A stretch of DNA of 64,000 bases from contig JABHSQ010000005.1 of the NCBI GenBank assembly GCA_018669795.1, forward strand, positions 1 to 64,000, read 5' to 3'. Below, piece by piece: positions 9,590 to 19,863 of the stretch. The first letter of the stretch is position 1; every line of letters begins with the position of its first letter. The notes below the pieces were generated by a model. It was given only the letters and a program-made list of their open reading frames with translations. It ran no database searches and had not been told where the DNA came from. The position numbers and the translations under genes were made by a program. The DNA comes from Flavobacteriaceae bacterium (GTDB lineage Bacteria; Bacteroidota; Bacteroidia; Flavobacteriales; Flavobacteriaceae).

Positions 9590-11509
9590 ATGAAGAAGTT
9601 ATTTTTAGTTCTATTTTTTCTCTTATTTGCGAGCAACCTATTTGCTCAAAACAACTACCAAAGCCATATTGTAGAAAAAGGAGAAACGGTTTTTAGCATC
9701 TCTAAAAAATATAATGTTTCAGAAGAAACGATCTATCAGTTAAATCCAGATGTGAAACATGTTATAAAAACGGGCGTTATTTTAATTATACCAATTAATG
9801 GCAAAGAAGTAACTGTTTCTATAAAAAAATATCGTGTTAAAAGGAGAGAAACCATAAAAAGCATTGCTTCAAAACATCATATTTCTGAAGATCTGTTAAA
9901 GAAATACAATAATGATTTATACGCTAGAGAAGTTGGAAAGGGAGAACGAATTGATATTCCTGTTTTTAATGCTACGGTTTTAAATAATACAACTGCTGAG
10001 GAAACTTTAATAGCTAATGATAGCCTTAAAAAATACACGGTACTTCCTAAAGAAACTAAGTATGGTATTGCAAGAAAGTTTGGTATTACAATAACTGAAC
10101 TAGAATTATTAAACCCAATGATGGGTGAAAGTCTTACTATTGGAGAAGAAATCATGGTTCCTAAAAAAATGATTTCAACCGATGCGACCCTTATTGAAGA
10201 TGAATATGAATTCTATGAAGTATTACCAAAAGAAGGATTCTTTAGGTTAAATGTAAAGTTGGGTCTTACGCAAGAAGAGATTATTACTTTAAATCCATAT
10301 GCTTTTGAAGGTCTAAAAGAAGGGATGATTTTAAAAATTCCTAAAATAAATAATACACTAGATGGTCAAAAGGTTGAAGCTATCAATTTAGTTGATTATA
10401 TCGTAAATACTAGTAAAAAAAAATTAGCAGTAATGCTTCCTTTTAAATTAGACCGCATTGATTTAGATTCCTTAAACGTCAACACCAATTTATTAAAATC
10501 TGACGGTACTTTAAGAGCAGCTATTGATTTTTATAGTGGAGTGTTAATGGCAGCAGAATTTGCAAAAGACAAAGGGATTTCTACGGAGATTACTATATAC
10601 GATACTGAAGGTAAAGTTTCAAAAGTAGGGCAAATTATGAGTTTAAATAACTTTAATGAGATCGATGCTGTAATTGGACCCTTATTAAGTAAAAACATAG
10701 AGAAAGCCGCATCATCATTGCAATCTGAAAATATTCCTGTTTTTTCACCATTAAGTAAAGTTAAACTAAAAGAATATCCTAATTTATATCAAACCATACC
10801 ATCCAACGAATTGATGGAAACTGCAATGTTGGATTTTATTATAAAACGATTAGATTCTATTAATGTAATTGTAATTACTGGAAAAGAGTGGACTCAACGA
10901 AAAGGTGCTATTATGGCAGCTATACCAACTGCAAAAACCATAGTTCCTGAGCAAGGAAATTATTTATATATTGAAGATATACAGATGCAATTGGATACGG
11001 TTAAAGAAAATTGGGTGATTTTAGATTCAGATAATCCTATTTTGGTAAGTAATGTGGTAGGGCTTTTAAATGGATTTCCTGAGGCTATATTAGACGAAGA
11101 TGATGTTGAGGTTGGAAAAAATAAAATACGTCTTTTTGCTGTTAATAAATCAAGAGCTTTTGATTATAATGATGTTTCTAATATGCATTTAGCAAATTTA
11201 AACTTCACATACCCGTCATCAAATAAGCATTACGAATATGATTTAATGATACCATTTTTGGTGACTTATAAAAACAAATATGGAGTAATGCCTAATCATT
11301 ATGCGATTAGAGGTTTTGATGTTACTTACGATGTATTATTAAGATTAGCTAATGCAGAAACTCTTGAGGAATCATCTATTAGTAATATTAAAACAGAATA
11401 TGTTGAAAACAAATTTCAATATTTTAATACGCCAAATTCAGGATATAAAAACCAAGCCTTTTATATCATAAAATACAACAATGAATTAAAATTGGAAATA
11501 GTCGAATAA
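9590..11509 (+). CDS. LysM-repeat protein with periplasmic-binding-like domain
   Basis: A signal peptide (MKKLFLVLFFLLFASNLFAQ) precedes four LysM repeats, at about residues 25-70, 83-128, 146-190 and 206-250, each with the G/E-T-x-x-x-I-x-x-x-x-x-I pattern. From about 270 to the end is a type I periplasmic-binding / ABC substrate-binding-like fold (KKLAVMLPF ... AVIGPLL ... VFSPLSKV). LysM repeats bind peptidoglycan. The C-terminal half has no recognised ligand. This architecture beside guaA is, to my knowledge, common in Flavobacteriaceae. It is likely a periplasmic cell-wall-associated protein. Confidence 0.8.
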   Translation: MKKLFLVLFFLLFASNLFAQNNYQSHIVEKGETVFSISKKYNVSEETIYQLNPDVKHVIKTGVILIIPINGKEVTVSIKKYRVKRRETIKSIASKHHISEDLLKKYNNDLYAREVGKGERIDIPVFNATVLNNTTAEETLIANDSLKKYTVLPKETKYGIARKFGITITELELLNPMMGESLTIGEEIMVPKKMISTDATLIEDEYEFYEVLPKEGFFRLNVKLGLTQEEIITLNPYAFEGLKEGMILKIPKINNTLDGQKVEAINLVDYIVNTSKKKLAVMLPFKLDRIDLDSLNVNTNLLKSDGTLRAAIDFYSGVLMAAEFAKDKGISTEITIYDTEGKVSKVGQIMSLNNFNEIDAVIGPLLSKNIEKAASSLQSENIPVFSPLSKVKLKEYPNLYQTIPSNELMETAMLDFIIKRLDSINVIVITGKEWTQRKGAIMAAIPTAKTIVPEQGNYLYIEDIQMQLDTVKENWVILDSDNPILVSNVVGLLNGFPEAILDEDDVEVGKNKIRLFAVNKSRAFDYNDVSNMHLANLNFTYPSSNKHYEYDLMIPFLVTYKNKYGVMPNHYAIRGFDVTYDVLLRLANAETLEESSISNIKTEYVENKFQYFNTPNSGYKNQAFYIIKYNNELKLEIVE

Positions 11510-11592
11510 ATTTTTCTGAAAGTATTTTATGAAATGCCGATTAACGTTTAATAAATTAACAGAAAATCTAAGATCAGGTATGCTATCTTCCT

Positions 11593-12096
11593 ATGTATCT
11601 GCTATTTTTTTGGAATGAAAATAATTTCAATAATTTTAGTGCTATGGGTTTATTTTTTTTACCTTCTATGGGAGAAGAAAAGATTGAATGGACTGAAGGT
11701 TACAATTTACAATGGACAGATTTTAAAGCAAAAACTGCTGTGAGATATGGTTTTGTTGCAAGTACGAGTTCAGGTATTGCTTATTCTTATTCATATAGAG
11801 AAGTAAATGGTGATAAAAAGATTAAGGTTAATGTGGTTTGTAATTTTTATCCCCAAAAATCGTGGTATAGTAAAAACGATGCCACTGATTATATTTTAAA
11901 ACACGAACAAACCCATTTTGATATTTCAGAATTGTATAAACGCATCTATAAAGAACGCATAAATAAAACCCACTTTTCAGATAATATAAAAGAAGAATTG
12001 GAAGCTTTATTTTACCAAACAGAAGACGAATGTGTTGCTATGCAGCATAAATTTGATACCGAATCAGATCATTCAAAAAACAAAAAAAAGAATTAG
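11593..12096 (+). CDS. DUF922 putative zinc protease, apparently frameshifted at both ends
   Basis: The central part (about residues 30-150) is a DUF922 domain with the metalloprotease motif HEQTHFD, which supplies two His ligands and the catalytic Glu. In this frame there is no signal peptide. One frame over, an ATG at 11615 starts a good one (MKIISIILVLWVYFF) that would join this frame if the T8 run at 11653-11660 had one more T. At the 3' end one more A in the A8 run at 12082-12089 would replace the stop at 12094 with a tail (ELEWETYVAQQLVAYERWK) ending at 12149. The intended protein is probably 11615-12149. This is either a decaying gene or two homopolymer sequence errors. Confidence 0.65.
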   Translation: MYLLFFWNENNFNNFSAMGLFFLPSMGEEKIEWTEGYNLQWTDFKAKTAVRYGFVASTSSGIAYSYSYREVNGDKKIKVNVVCNFYPQKSWYSKNDATDYILKHEQTHFDISELYKRIYKERINKTHFSDNIKEELEALFYQTEDECVAMQHKFDTESDHSKNKKKN

Positions 12097-12132
12097 AATG
12101 GGAAACTTATGTAGCTCAACAATTAGTAGCTT

Positions 12133-12363
12133 ATGAACGTTGGAAATAATTTTGACCCCAATCATTTAATTGAATTGGCAAATTATAAAATGCCCTTTGG
12201 TAAATACAAAGGCTATTATTTGGTGAAAATTCCGGAGTATTATTATACCTGGTATAAACAAAAAGGATTTCCAGACGGTAAATTAGGAAGAATGATGATG
12301 GAAATGGATGAAATTAAAATAAATGGGCTGGAAGCTTTAATCTTAAAACTCATTCGTAAATAG
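12133..12363 (+). CDS. DUF3820 family protein
   Basis: A 76-aa soluble protein with the family core MPFGKYKG (residues 20-27), IPEYYYTWYKQKGFPDGKLG and a C-terminal GLEALILKLIRK. The family is small and of unsettled function; some relatives are described as putative quorum-sensing-regulated or nuclease-associated proteins, which I would not transfer here. The start overlaps the repaired 3' end of the DUF922 gene by 17 bases, and the two are probably co-transcribed. The pyrG promoter follows within about 75 bases. Confidence 0.75.
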   Translation: MNVGNNFDPNHLIELANYKMPFGKYKGYYLVKIPEYYYTWYKQKGFPDGKLGRMMMEMDEIKINGLEALILKLIRK

Positions 12364-12436
12364 AGTAATATGATACTTCATTCTTACTTTTATTAAAATT
12401 CTTCAAATTTAGATTTGTTTCTTCTAATTTATCTGC

Positions 12437-12464
12437 TTGCTTCGGCAATAAACCCTTATATTTG
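12437..12464 (+). promoter_or_regulatory. Promoter of pyrG
   Basis: TTG (12437-12439), a 17-base spacer and TATATTTG (12457-12464) match the Bacteroidetes consensus. The start point would be near 12470, about 16 bases before the pyrG ATG, which separates pyrG from the upstream genes. Confidence 0.65.
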
Positions 12465-12479
12465 CATCCCGTATAATAA

Positions 12480-14102
<1,623 letters not shown>

Positions 14103-14239
14103 TGCGACAATTTGTCGATATTAAAAAAAAGATAGGATATTTGAAAAATGATATTCTGAAAAAAATTGAATCTATTTAACAGAATCAATTCAAGAAAAAT
14201 AATTAATTAAGTTCCCTAAACACTATTTAGGATTGTACT

Positions 14240-16132
14240 ATGGAAGAAAAGAAATTTGATATAAATACTGTTGTAGGTTTTTTATTAATTGGTGGTATTC
14301 TGCTTTATATGCTTTGGCAAAACGCACCAACTCCTGAAGAATTAGAGGCTCAACAAGCTGAAAAGGAAAAAATTGAACAACTAGAAAACGACAATAAAAC
14401 TACTGATCTTGTCAGTCAAAAAGATATTTCATTAGAAAATGCAATAACAGAATTAGCTTTTGCAAATTCTGAAGATTCTCTTGGATTGTCAAAACTTCAA
14501 AATAGATTGGGATCTTTTGCTTATTCTGGAACACTTCCTTCAGCAACTGAAGCAACTACTGTAATTGAAAATGAAGTTTTAAAGTTAACAATAAGTAATA
14601 AAGGTGGATATATTGTTGAAGCAAAATTAAAAGAACTAACCATCTATAATGGAACTCCAGTTTATTTAATTAAAGACGGTAACTCTTCTTTAAACCTTCA
14701 ATTTTCAGCAGAAAATAGGTTATTGAACTCTCAAGATTTATATTTTGAACCATCAATTTCAAGTAATGGAGCGAATAAAGTGCTTTCTATGAAGTTAAAA
14801 ACTTCAGAAACTAATTTTATTGAATACCGTTATGAGTTAATACCTGATAATTATATGTTAGGATTTAGTATTAAAACTCAAGGTTTAGAAAACGTGATCA
14901 ATACTTCTCAACCTATTTATTTAGATTGGAATTTTATTGGGTATCGTCAAGCTAAAAGTATTTCTTACGAAAATAGATACACTCGTCTAACTTATGAATA
15001 TGCAAATAAAGAAAAACACAGTAAATTATCTGCAGCTTCAGATGATGAGGAATTAGTAAAAGGCCTGACTTGGATGAACTTTCGTCAACATTTTTTTAGT
15101 TCTATGCTGTTAACCGATACTGCTTTTAAAGAGGTTGCATTGAGTTCTATCGACTTAGTCAAAGACGAAGAGGTAGACACATTATATACTAAGATGTATG
15201 GAGCAAAAATGCTTTTAGAACCAAAATCGGGTAATCTATCTTATGATATGAATATGTATTATGGGCCTACAGAATATAAAATATTTAAGACTTATGATAG
15301 AAATTTAGATGAAGCCATGCCATTAGGATGGGGTATTTTTGGGTTTTTAAATAAGTATTTAATCATTCCATTATTTGCTTTTTTAAGTGATTTCTTACCT
15401 GCTGGTATTGCAATTATTATGCTAACTATTTTAATAAAATTAGCATTATCACCAGTTCAATATAAACAGTATTTGTCTCAAGCAAAATTAAAGGTATTGA
15501 AGCCAGAATTGGATGAGATAAAAGTAAAGTTTAAGGGCAATAAAATGAAGATTCAACAAGAAACGATGAAACTTCAAACGGTAGCTGGCGCGAGTCCATT
15601 AAAAGGTTGTTTGCCTGCATTATTGCAAATACCTGTATTCTATGCCTTATTTACATTTTTTCCTTCTGCATTCGATTTACGTCAAAAAAGTTTCCTTTGG
15701 GCTCATGACCTTGCAAGTTTTGATGTAATAGCAGAATTACCATTTTACATTCCATTTTATGGTGATCACGTTAGTTTGTTTCCGATATTAGCATCGATCG
15801 CAATATTTATTTATATGATGATGACTACTGGTCAAACCATGCAACAACAAGAAGGAATGCCTAATATGAAATTTATTATGTATTTGTCACCTCTAATGAT
15901 GTTGGTGTTCTTTAATAATTATGCATCAGGTCTTTCCTTATATTACTTTGTTTCAAACCTAATTACGATTGGAATTATGTTAGTTATCAAGAATTATATA
16001 ATTGACGATGATAAAATTCATGCAAAAATTCAGGAGAATAAAAAGAAACCTAAAAAACAGAATAAATTTCAGAAGAAAATGGCTGAAATGATGGAACAAG
16101 CGGAGGAGCAAAAAAAGAAAGGAAAAAAATAA
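14240..16132 (+). CDS. yidC: Membrane protein insertase YidC
   Basis: Inserts and folds inner-membrane proteins, alone or with SecYEG. It shows an N-terminal membrane helix (about residues 11-25), a large periplasmic P1 domain (to about 350) and the conserved insertase core with the later helices (PLFAFLSDFLPAGIAIIMLTILIKLALSPVQ ... ending near residue 585). The C-terminus is very lysine-rich (KKKPKKQNKFQKK ... KKKGKK), as in YidC proteins that contact ribosomes. The length of 630 aa is typical for Bacteroidota. A small hairpin (CCTAAA-5-TTTAGG, 14215-14231) lies just before the start. Confidence 0.96.
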   Translation: MEEKKFDINTVVGFLLIGGILLYMLWQNAPTPEELEAQQAEKEKIEQLENDNKTTDLVSQKDISLENAITELAFANSEDSLGLSKLQNRLGSFAYSGTLPSATEATTVIENEVLKLTISNKGGYIVEAKLKELTIYNGTPVYLIKDGNSSLNLQFSAENRLLNSQDLYFEPSISSNGANKVLSMKLKTSETNFIEYRYELIPDNYMLGFSIKTQGLENVINTSQPIYLDWNFIGYRQAKSISYENRYTRLTYEYANKEKHSKLSAASDDEELVKGLTWMNFRQHFFSSMLLTDTAFKEVALSSIDLVKDEEVDTLYTKMYGAKMLLEPKSGNLSYDMNMYYGPTEYKIFKTYDRNLDEAMPLGWGIFGFLNKYLIIPLFAFLSDFLPAGIAIIMLTILIKLALSPVQYKQYLSQAKLKVLKPELDEIKVKFKGNKMKIQQETMKLQTVAGASPLKGCLPALLQIPVFYALFTFFPSAFDLRQKSFLWAHDLASFDVIAELPFYIPFYGDHVSLFPILASIAIFIYMMMTTGQTMQQQEGMPNMKFIMYLSPLMMLVFFNNYASGLSLYYFVSNLITIGIMLVIKNYIIDDDKIHAKIQENKKKPKKQNKFQKKMAEMMEQAEEQKKKGKK

Positions 16133-16198
16133 ATTTTAAAAAAATAAAGTAATTTTAATAGTTGTAAGTTTTAATCGCTACTAATAAAAAACACAAAG

Positions 16199-16879
16199 AT
16201 GAAAATAAGTGTTTTAGTTACTTTTATTTTGTTATTTACAACAGCAGTAGTTTTTTCTCAAAATGAAATTAATCAATTAGATGGTCAAGGAAAACGTCAT
16301 GGAATTTGGAAAAAGAATTTTAATAATTCTGAACAAATTAGGTATGAAGGTGTTTTTAATCATGGAAAAGAAATAGAAGTCTTTAAGTTTTATTGTGAAG
16401 ATTGTGGAGTAATCCCCATAATGACAAAATCATTTAATAAAAATGATGCCATTTCAGAAGTGAAGTACTTTTCTAAAAAAGGAACACTTATTAGTGAGGG
16501 GTCTATAAAAGATAAATTAAGGATTGGGACCTGGATTTACTATCACACTGGCACCAATAATATAATGACAAAAGAGAATTATAATAATGGATTACTGGAT
16601 GGTAAAAAACTTACTTATTACAAAACCAATGTCTTGGCAGAAGAAATAAATTATCAAAAAGGTATTAAAGAAGGTTCTAATAATTATTATTCACCCGCTG
16701 GGAAACTGTTGAAAAATTTATATTATGTAAATGACCAACTTCATGGTAATGCTATCTATTGCGACGCGATGGGAAATATTATATTAAAAGGTGCTTACAA
16801 AAACGGTAAAAAAAATGGTCTCTGGAAAACTTATGGAAATGGGAATATTTTGAAAGAAAAAATGTTTCCTAAATATTAA
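16199..16879 (+). CDS. Secreted MORN / YwqK-repeat protein
   Basis: A signal peptide (MKISVLVTFILLFTTAVVFSQ) precedes about seven repeats of roughly 22 residues with the form YxxGxxxGxWxxY (e.g. GQGKRHGIWKKNF, LRIGTWIYYHTG, GLLDGKKLTYYKT, KKNGLWKTYGNG). These are MORN-variant repeats, often auto-named YwqK-type antitoxin. No toxin partner lies next to it and it is exported, so an antitoxin role is not supported. It is likely a periplasmic or surface beta-solenoid protein of unknown function, and the last gene before a bidirectional terminator. Confidence 0.75.
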   Translation: MKISVLVTFILLFTTAVVFSQNEINQLDGQGKRHGIWKKNFNNSEQIRYEGVFNHGKEIEVFKFYCEDCGVIPIMTKSFNKNDAISEVKYFSKKGTLISEGSIKDKLRIGTWIYYHTGTNNIMTKENYNNGLLDGKKLTYYKTNVLAEEINYQKGIKEGSNNYYSPAGKLLKNLYYVNDQLHGNAIYCDAMGNIILKGAYKNGKKNGLWKTYGNGNILKEKMFPKY

Positions 16880-16932
16880 TTTATTATTTAAATACTATAA
16901 ATAATAGCGGTTTTCAATTATTTATATAAATA

Positions 16933-16965
16933 AAAAGAGCTCTTATTTTAAATAAGAACTCTTTT
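16933..16965. terminator. Bidirectional terminator between the MORN and fasciclin genes
   Basis: AAAAGAGCTCTTATTT is followed by AAATAAGAACTCTTTT, a 16-bp inverted repeat with one mismatch. A- and T-runs on its flanks allow it to work in both directions between convergent genes. Confidence 0.8.
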
Positions 16966-17006
16966 CGAAACAAAGTATTAATCAATAAACATACTTTATT
17001 TTAATA

Positions 17007-18398
17007 TTAAGGTTGTAATGGAAGCATTACTTTGTTGATTACATGTATAACCCCATTTACTGCTTGTACATCTACTGCAATTATTCCTATATCTGTGTTA
17101 CCATCTGCATCTGTAATTGTAGCTTCTGGCATTGTAACAGTTATTTCTTCTCCTTGTAAAGTCACGGCAGTTGTATTTCCAGGATTTGTTAAGTTAGCAG
17201 AAGCTATATTACCAGCAACTACATGGTATAACAAAATTTGAGTTAAAGGCTCTTCATCAGGGATAGCTGGTAAAGCGCTAAAAGCTTCATCTGTTGGAGC
17301 AAATACAGTAAAAGGACCTTCACCTTGCAATATTTCAACAAAGTTAGTTGCTGGTGTCAATACAGTTAAAGCGGTAACTAAAGTTGAGAATGTAGGATCT
17401 GCAGTAGCAAATGTTACTACTGTAGGTAACCCAATAACAGCATCAACAATATGTATAACTCCATTTGAAGCAATTATATCAGCTTGGCTAACAGTAGAAA
17501 TTCCGTTAAACATTACGCCATTGGATGTGTTAAAATAAATACTCATTGAATTATTACCAGCTCCACTTGCTGCAGTGTTAGTATATCCTGATCCTGCTGT
17601 TACTAAATCAGTAGAAGTAAGATCTCCTGCAATTACATGGTTTAATAAAACTTGTTGTAATAAAGCTACAGGTACGTCATCTAAAGTAGCAAAACCATTA
17701 TCAGCTAAAAACGTTGCAAATGCTTCATTTGTTGGTGCTAAAACGGTAAACGGACCATCCTCATTCAGTACATCAACTAAATCTGCTGCAAATAACGCTG
17801 CCACTAAAGAACTTAATTCTGGAGTTACAATTGCAATATCTACTATGTTCTGTTCTGTTAGAAAAAACGGGAGCATTATTTTGTCTATTGTATGAATAAC
17901 TCCATTTGATGCTTCTATGTCGACAGCTGTAATTCCGATATCTGTAACTCCAGTTGCATCTGTAATAGTAGCCTCTGGCATTGTAACAGTTAAATCTTCT
18001 CCTTGTAAAGTCATTGCAGTTGTATCTCCAGGATTAGTTAAATCTGTGGAACCTATTTTACCAGCTACAACATGATACAATAATACTTGAGTTAACACTT
18101 CTGTAGGTACATCATCCAATGAAGCAAAGTCATAATCACTTAAAAATGTTGCAAATGCTTCATTTGTTGGAGCAAATACGGTAAAAGGACCATCTGCATT
18201 CAGTGCATCAACTAAATCTGCTGCAGTTAGTGCTGCCACTAAAGAACTTAATTCTGGAGTTGCAATTGCAATATCTACAATATTCGGTTGTGTTGGTATT
18301 ATTTCATTATTATCAACATCATCATCGCTACAAGCTGTAAATGTTAATAATAGTACCATCGCAATACTAATTTTTTTAATTGTGTTTTTGTAATTCAT
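17007..18398 (-). CDS. Lipoprotein with three fasciclin (FAS1) domains
   Basis: The ATG at 18398 (not 18467) gives a lipoprotein signal, MNYKNTIKKISIAMVLLLTFTACSDDD. Three FAS1 domains follow, at about residues 38-180, 185-325 and 330-463, each with the GPFTVxAPTxEAF and LLxHVxAG motifs. FAS1 domains mediate adhesion at the cell surface. Domains 1 and 2 are nearly identical in their first halves, while domains 1 and 3 share their second halves (TVTMPEATITDA), a mosaic pattern. The start codon follows a run of 13 A, an A-rich initiation region suited to high expression. The gene is convergent with the MORN gene. Confidence 0.9.
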   Translation of the reverse strand: MNYKNTIKKISIAMVLLLTFTACSDDDVDNNEIIPTQPNIVDIAIATPELSSLVAALTAADLVDALNADGPFTVFAPTNEAFATFLSDYDFASLDDVPTEVLTQVLLYHVVAGKIGSTDLTNPGDTTAMTLQGEDLTVTMPEATITDATGVTDIGITAVDIEASNGVIHTIDKIMLPFFLTEQNIVDIAIVTPELSSLVAALFAADLVDVLNEDGPFTVLAPTNEAFATFLADNGFATLDDVPVALLQQVLLNHVIAGDLTSTDLVTAGSGYTNTAASGAGNNSMSIYFNTSNGVMFNGISTVSQADIIASNGVIHIVDAVIGLPTVVTFATADPTFSTLVTALTVLTPATNFVEILQGEGPFTVFAPTDEAFSALPAIPDEEPLTQILLYHVVAGNIASANLTNPGNTTAVTLQGEEITVTMPEATITDADGNTDIGIIAVDVQAVNGVIHVINKVMLPLQP

Positions 18399-18443
18399 TT
18401 TTTTTTTTTTTAAATTAAATTTTTTTTTATGTTTATTGTTCAA

Positions 18444-18451
18444 CAAAACTA
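18444..18451 (-). promoter_or_regulatory. Possible -7 box of the fasciclin gene
   Basis: The minus strand reads TAGTTTTG, which fits TAnnTTTG, about 46 bases before the ATG at 18398. No TTG is seen at the right spacing, so this is weak. Confidence 0.35.
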
Positions 18452-18568
18452 ATGTTTTATTAAACATAAATATGATGTATTTTAATAAAATTTTGTTAAT
18501 TTTTTAAATATGTACTTTTTAAGTTTTTTTGAAAGCCGGTATTGAATATGATTCTAATACAAAAAATG

Positions 18569-18576
18569 TATCTTTG
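18569..18576 (+). promoter_or_regulatory. Probable -7 box of mnmA
   Basis: TATCTTTG matches TAnnTTTG and lies 18 bases before the mnmA ATG. The nearest upstream TTG is 24 bases away, slightly too far, so the -33 element is uncertain. Confidence 0.45.
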
Positions 18577-18594
18577 CATCTCTTAAATTATTTT

Positions 18595-19785
18595 ATGAAA
18601 AAGCGTGTTGTAGTAGGGCTTTCAGGAGGTGTAGATTCAAGTGTAGCTGCTTATCTTTTAAAAGAGCAAGGTTATGAAGTGATTGGGCTTTTTATGAAAA
18701 ACTGGCATGACGATTCGGTTACCATTTCTAATGAATGTCCTTGGTTAGATGATAGTAATGACGCTATGTTGGTAGCAGAAAAGTTAGGAATACCCTTTCA
18801 AACTGTTGATTTAAGTGAGCAATACAAAGATAAAATTGTAGATTATATGTTTAGGGAATATAAAATGGGTAGAACTCCCAATCCTGACATTTTATGTAAT
18901 CGTGAAATAAAATTTGATGTTTTTTTGAAAATTGCTCTGGATTTGGGTGCCGATTATATTGCTACGGGTCATTATTGTAGAAAAGGAACTCTTACTAAAA
19001 ATAATAAGAAAACTTATCAATTATTAGCTGGTAAAGATCCCAATAAAGATCAGTCTTATTTTTTATGCCAATTGTCGCAAGAACAACTTTCAAAAACATT
19101 ATTTCCCATTGGAGAATTACTAAAGCCTGAGGTCCGTAAAATAGCAAAGGAACAAGAATTAATTACCGCTGAAAAAAGAGATTCTCAAGGACTTTGTTTT
19201 ATTGGAAAGGTCCGTTTACCTGATTTTCTTCAACAAAAATTAAAACCTATAGAAGGAGAAATTATTGAAATTCCTTCAAGTTTTTCAGGATTTAAAAGAG
19301 AAAATTTAGTTTTTAATTCTAAAGAAGAAGAATTAGTGTTTATTTCTGTAAAGCAAAACTATACTAAACAAAAAGGAAAAACTGTTGGAAAGCATCAAGG
19401 AGCTCATTATTTTACAAAGGGGCAAAGAAAAGGCTTAGCGGTTGGAGGGACTACAGAGCCTTTGTTTGTAATAGATACAGATGTAAAAGAAAATATAATT
19501 TATGTAGGTTTAGGTAAGAATCATCCTGGATTGTATCGAAGAGGATTATTAGTCCTTCCGGAAGAAACACACTGGGTACGCCCAGATTTAAAAATTAATA
19601 TTGGAGAGTCATTTGATGTAATGGCTCGTATTAGATATCGACAAAAACTTGAAAGTGCAACGATTTATTACACAAAATCAGGACTTTATGTTATCTTTGA
19701 AAACCCACAATCTGCTATCACTGAAGGTCAATTTGTAGCCTGGTATCAAAATGAAGAATTAATAGGAAGCGGTGTTATTTCCTAA
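18595..19785 (+). CDS. mnmA: tRNA-specific 2-thiouridylase MnmA
   Basis: Puts sulfur on U34 of tRNAs for Lys, Glu and Gln. The PP-loop SGGVDSS (residues 10-16) binds ATP. The two catalytic cysteines are visible: Cys101 in PDILCN and the second in QGLCFIGK near residue 201. The C-terminal beta-barrel domain includes RIRYRQ. I chose the ATG at 18595, which begins [12 protein letters not shown], because the upstream in-frame residues from 18529 overlap the promoter and do not resemble the family. The length (396 aa) is normal. Confidence 0.96.
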   Translation: MKKRVVVGLSGGVDSSVAAYLLKEQGYEVIGLFMKNWHDDSVTISNECPWLDDSNDAMLVAEKLGIPFQTVDLSEQYKDKIVDYMFREYKMGRTPNPDILCNREIKFDVFLKIALDLGADYIATGHYCRKGTLTKNNKKTYQLLAGKDPNKDQSYFLCQLSQEQLSKTLFPIGELLKPEVRKIAKEQELITAEKRDSQGLCFIGKVRLPDFLQQKLKPIEGEIIEIPSSFSGFKRENLVFNSKEEELVFISVKQNYTKQKGKTVGKHQGAHYFTKGQRKGLAVGGTTEPLFVIDTDVKENIIYVGLGKNHPGLYRRGLLVLPEETHWVRPDLKINIGESFDVMARIRYRQKLESATIYYTKSGLYVIFENPQSAITEGQFVAWYQNEELIGSGVIS

Positions 19786-19863
19786 TAGATGTAAATAGTA
19801 GGGTAACCAACAATTCAATTGTTATATAAAAAAGATTTAGACAATAAATAAAAAAATAAAACT

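Noticed and set aside
14103-14239. Inverted repeats before yidC (CGACAA/TTGTCG near 14103 and CCTAAA/TTTAGG at 14215-14231) as terminator or riboswitch
   Set aside because: Stems are only six base pairs, without a U-run or a recognisable aptamer.
16199-16879. Toxin-antitoxin module suggested by the YwqK-type repeats
   Set aside because: The protein has a signal peptide and no toxin gene lies beside it; the label comes from the repeat family name only.
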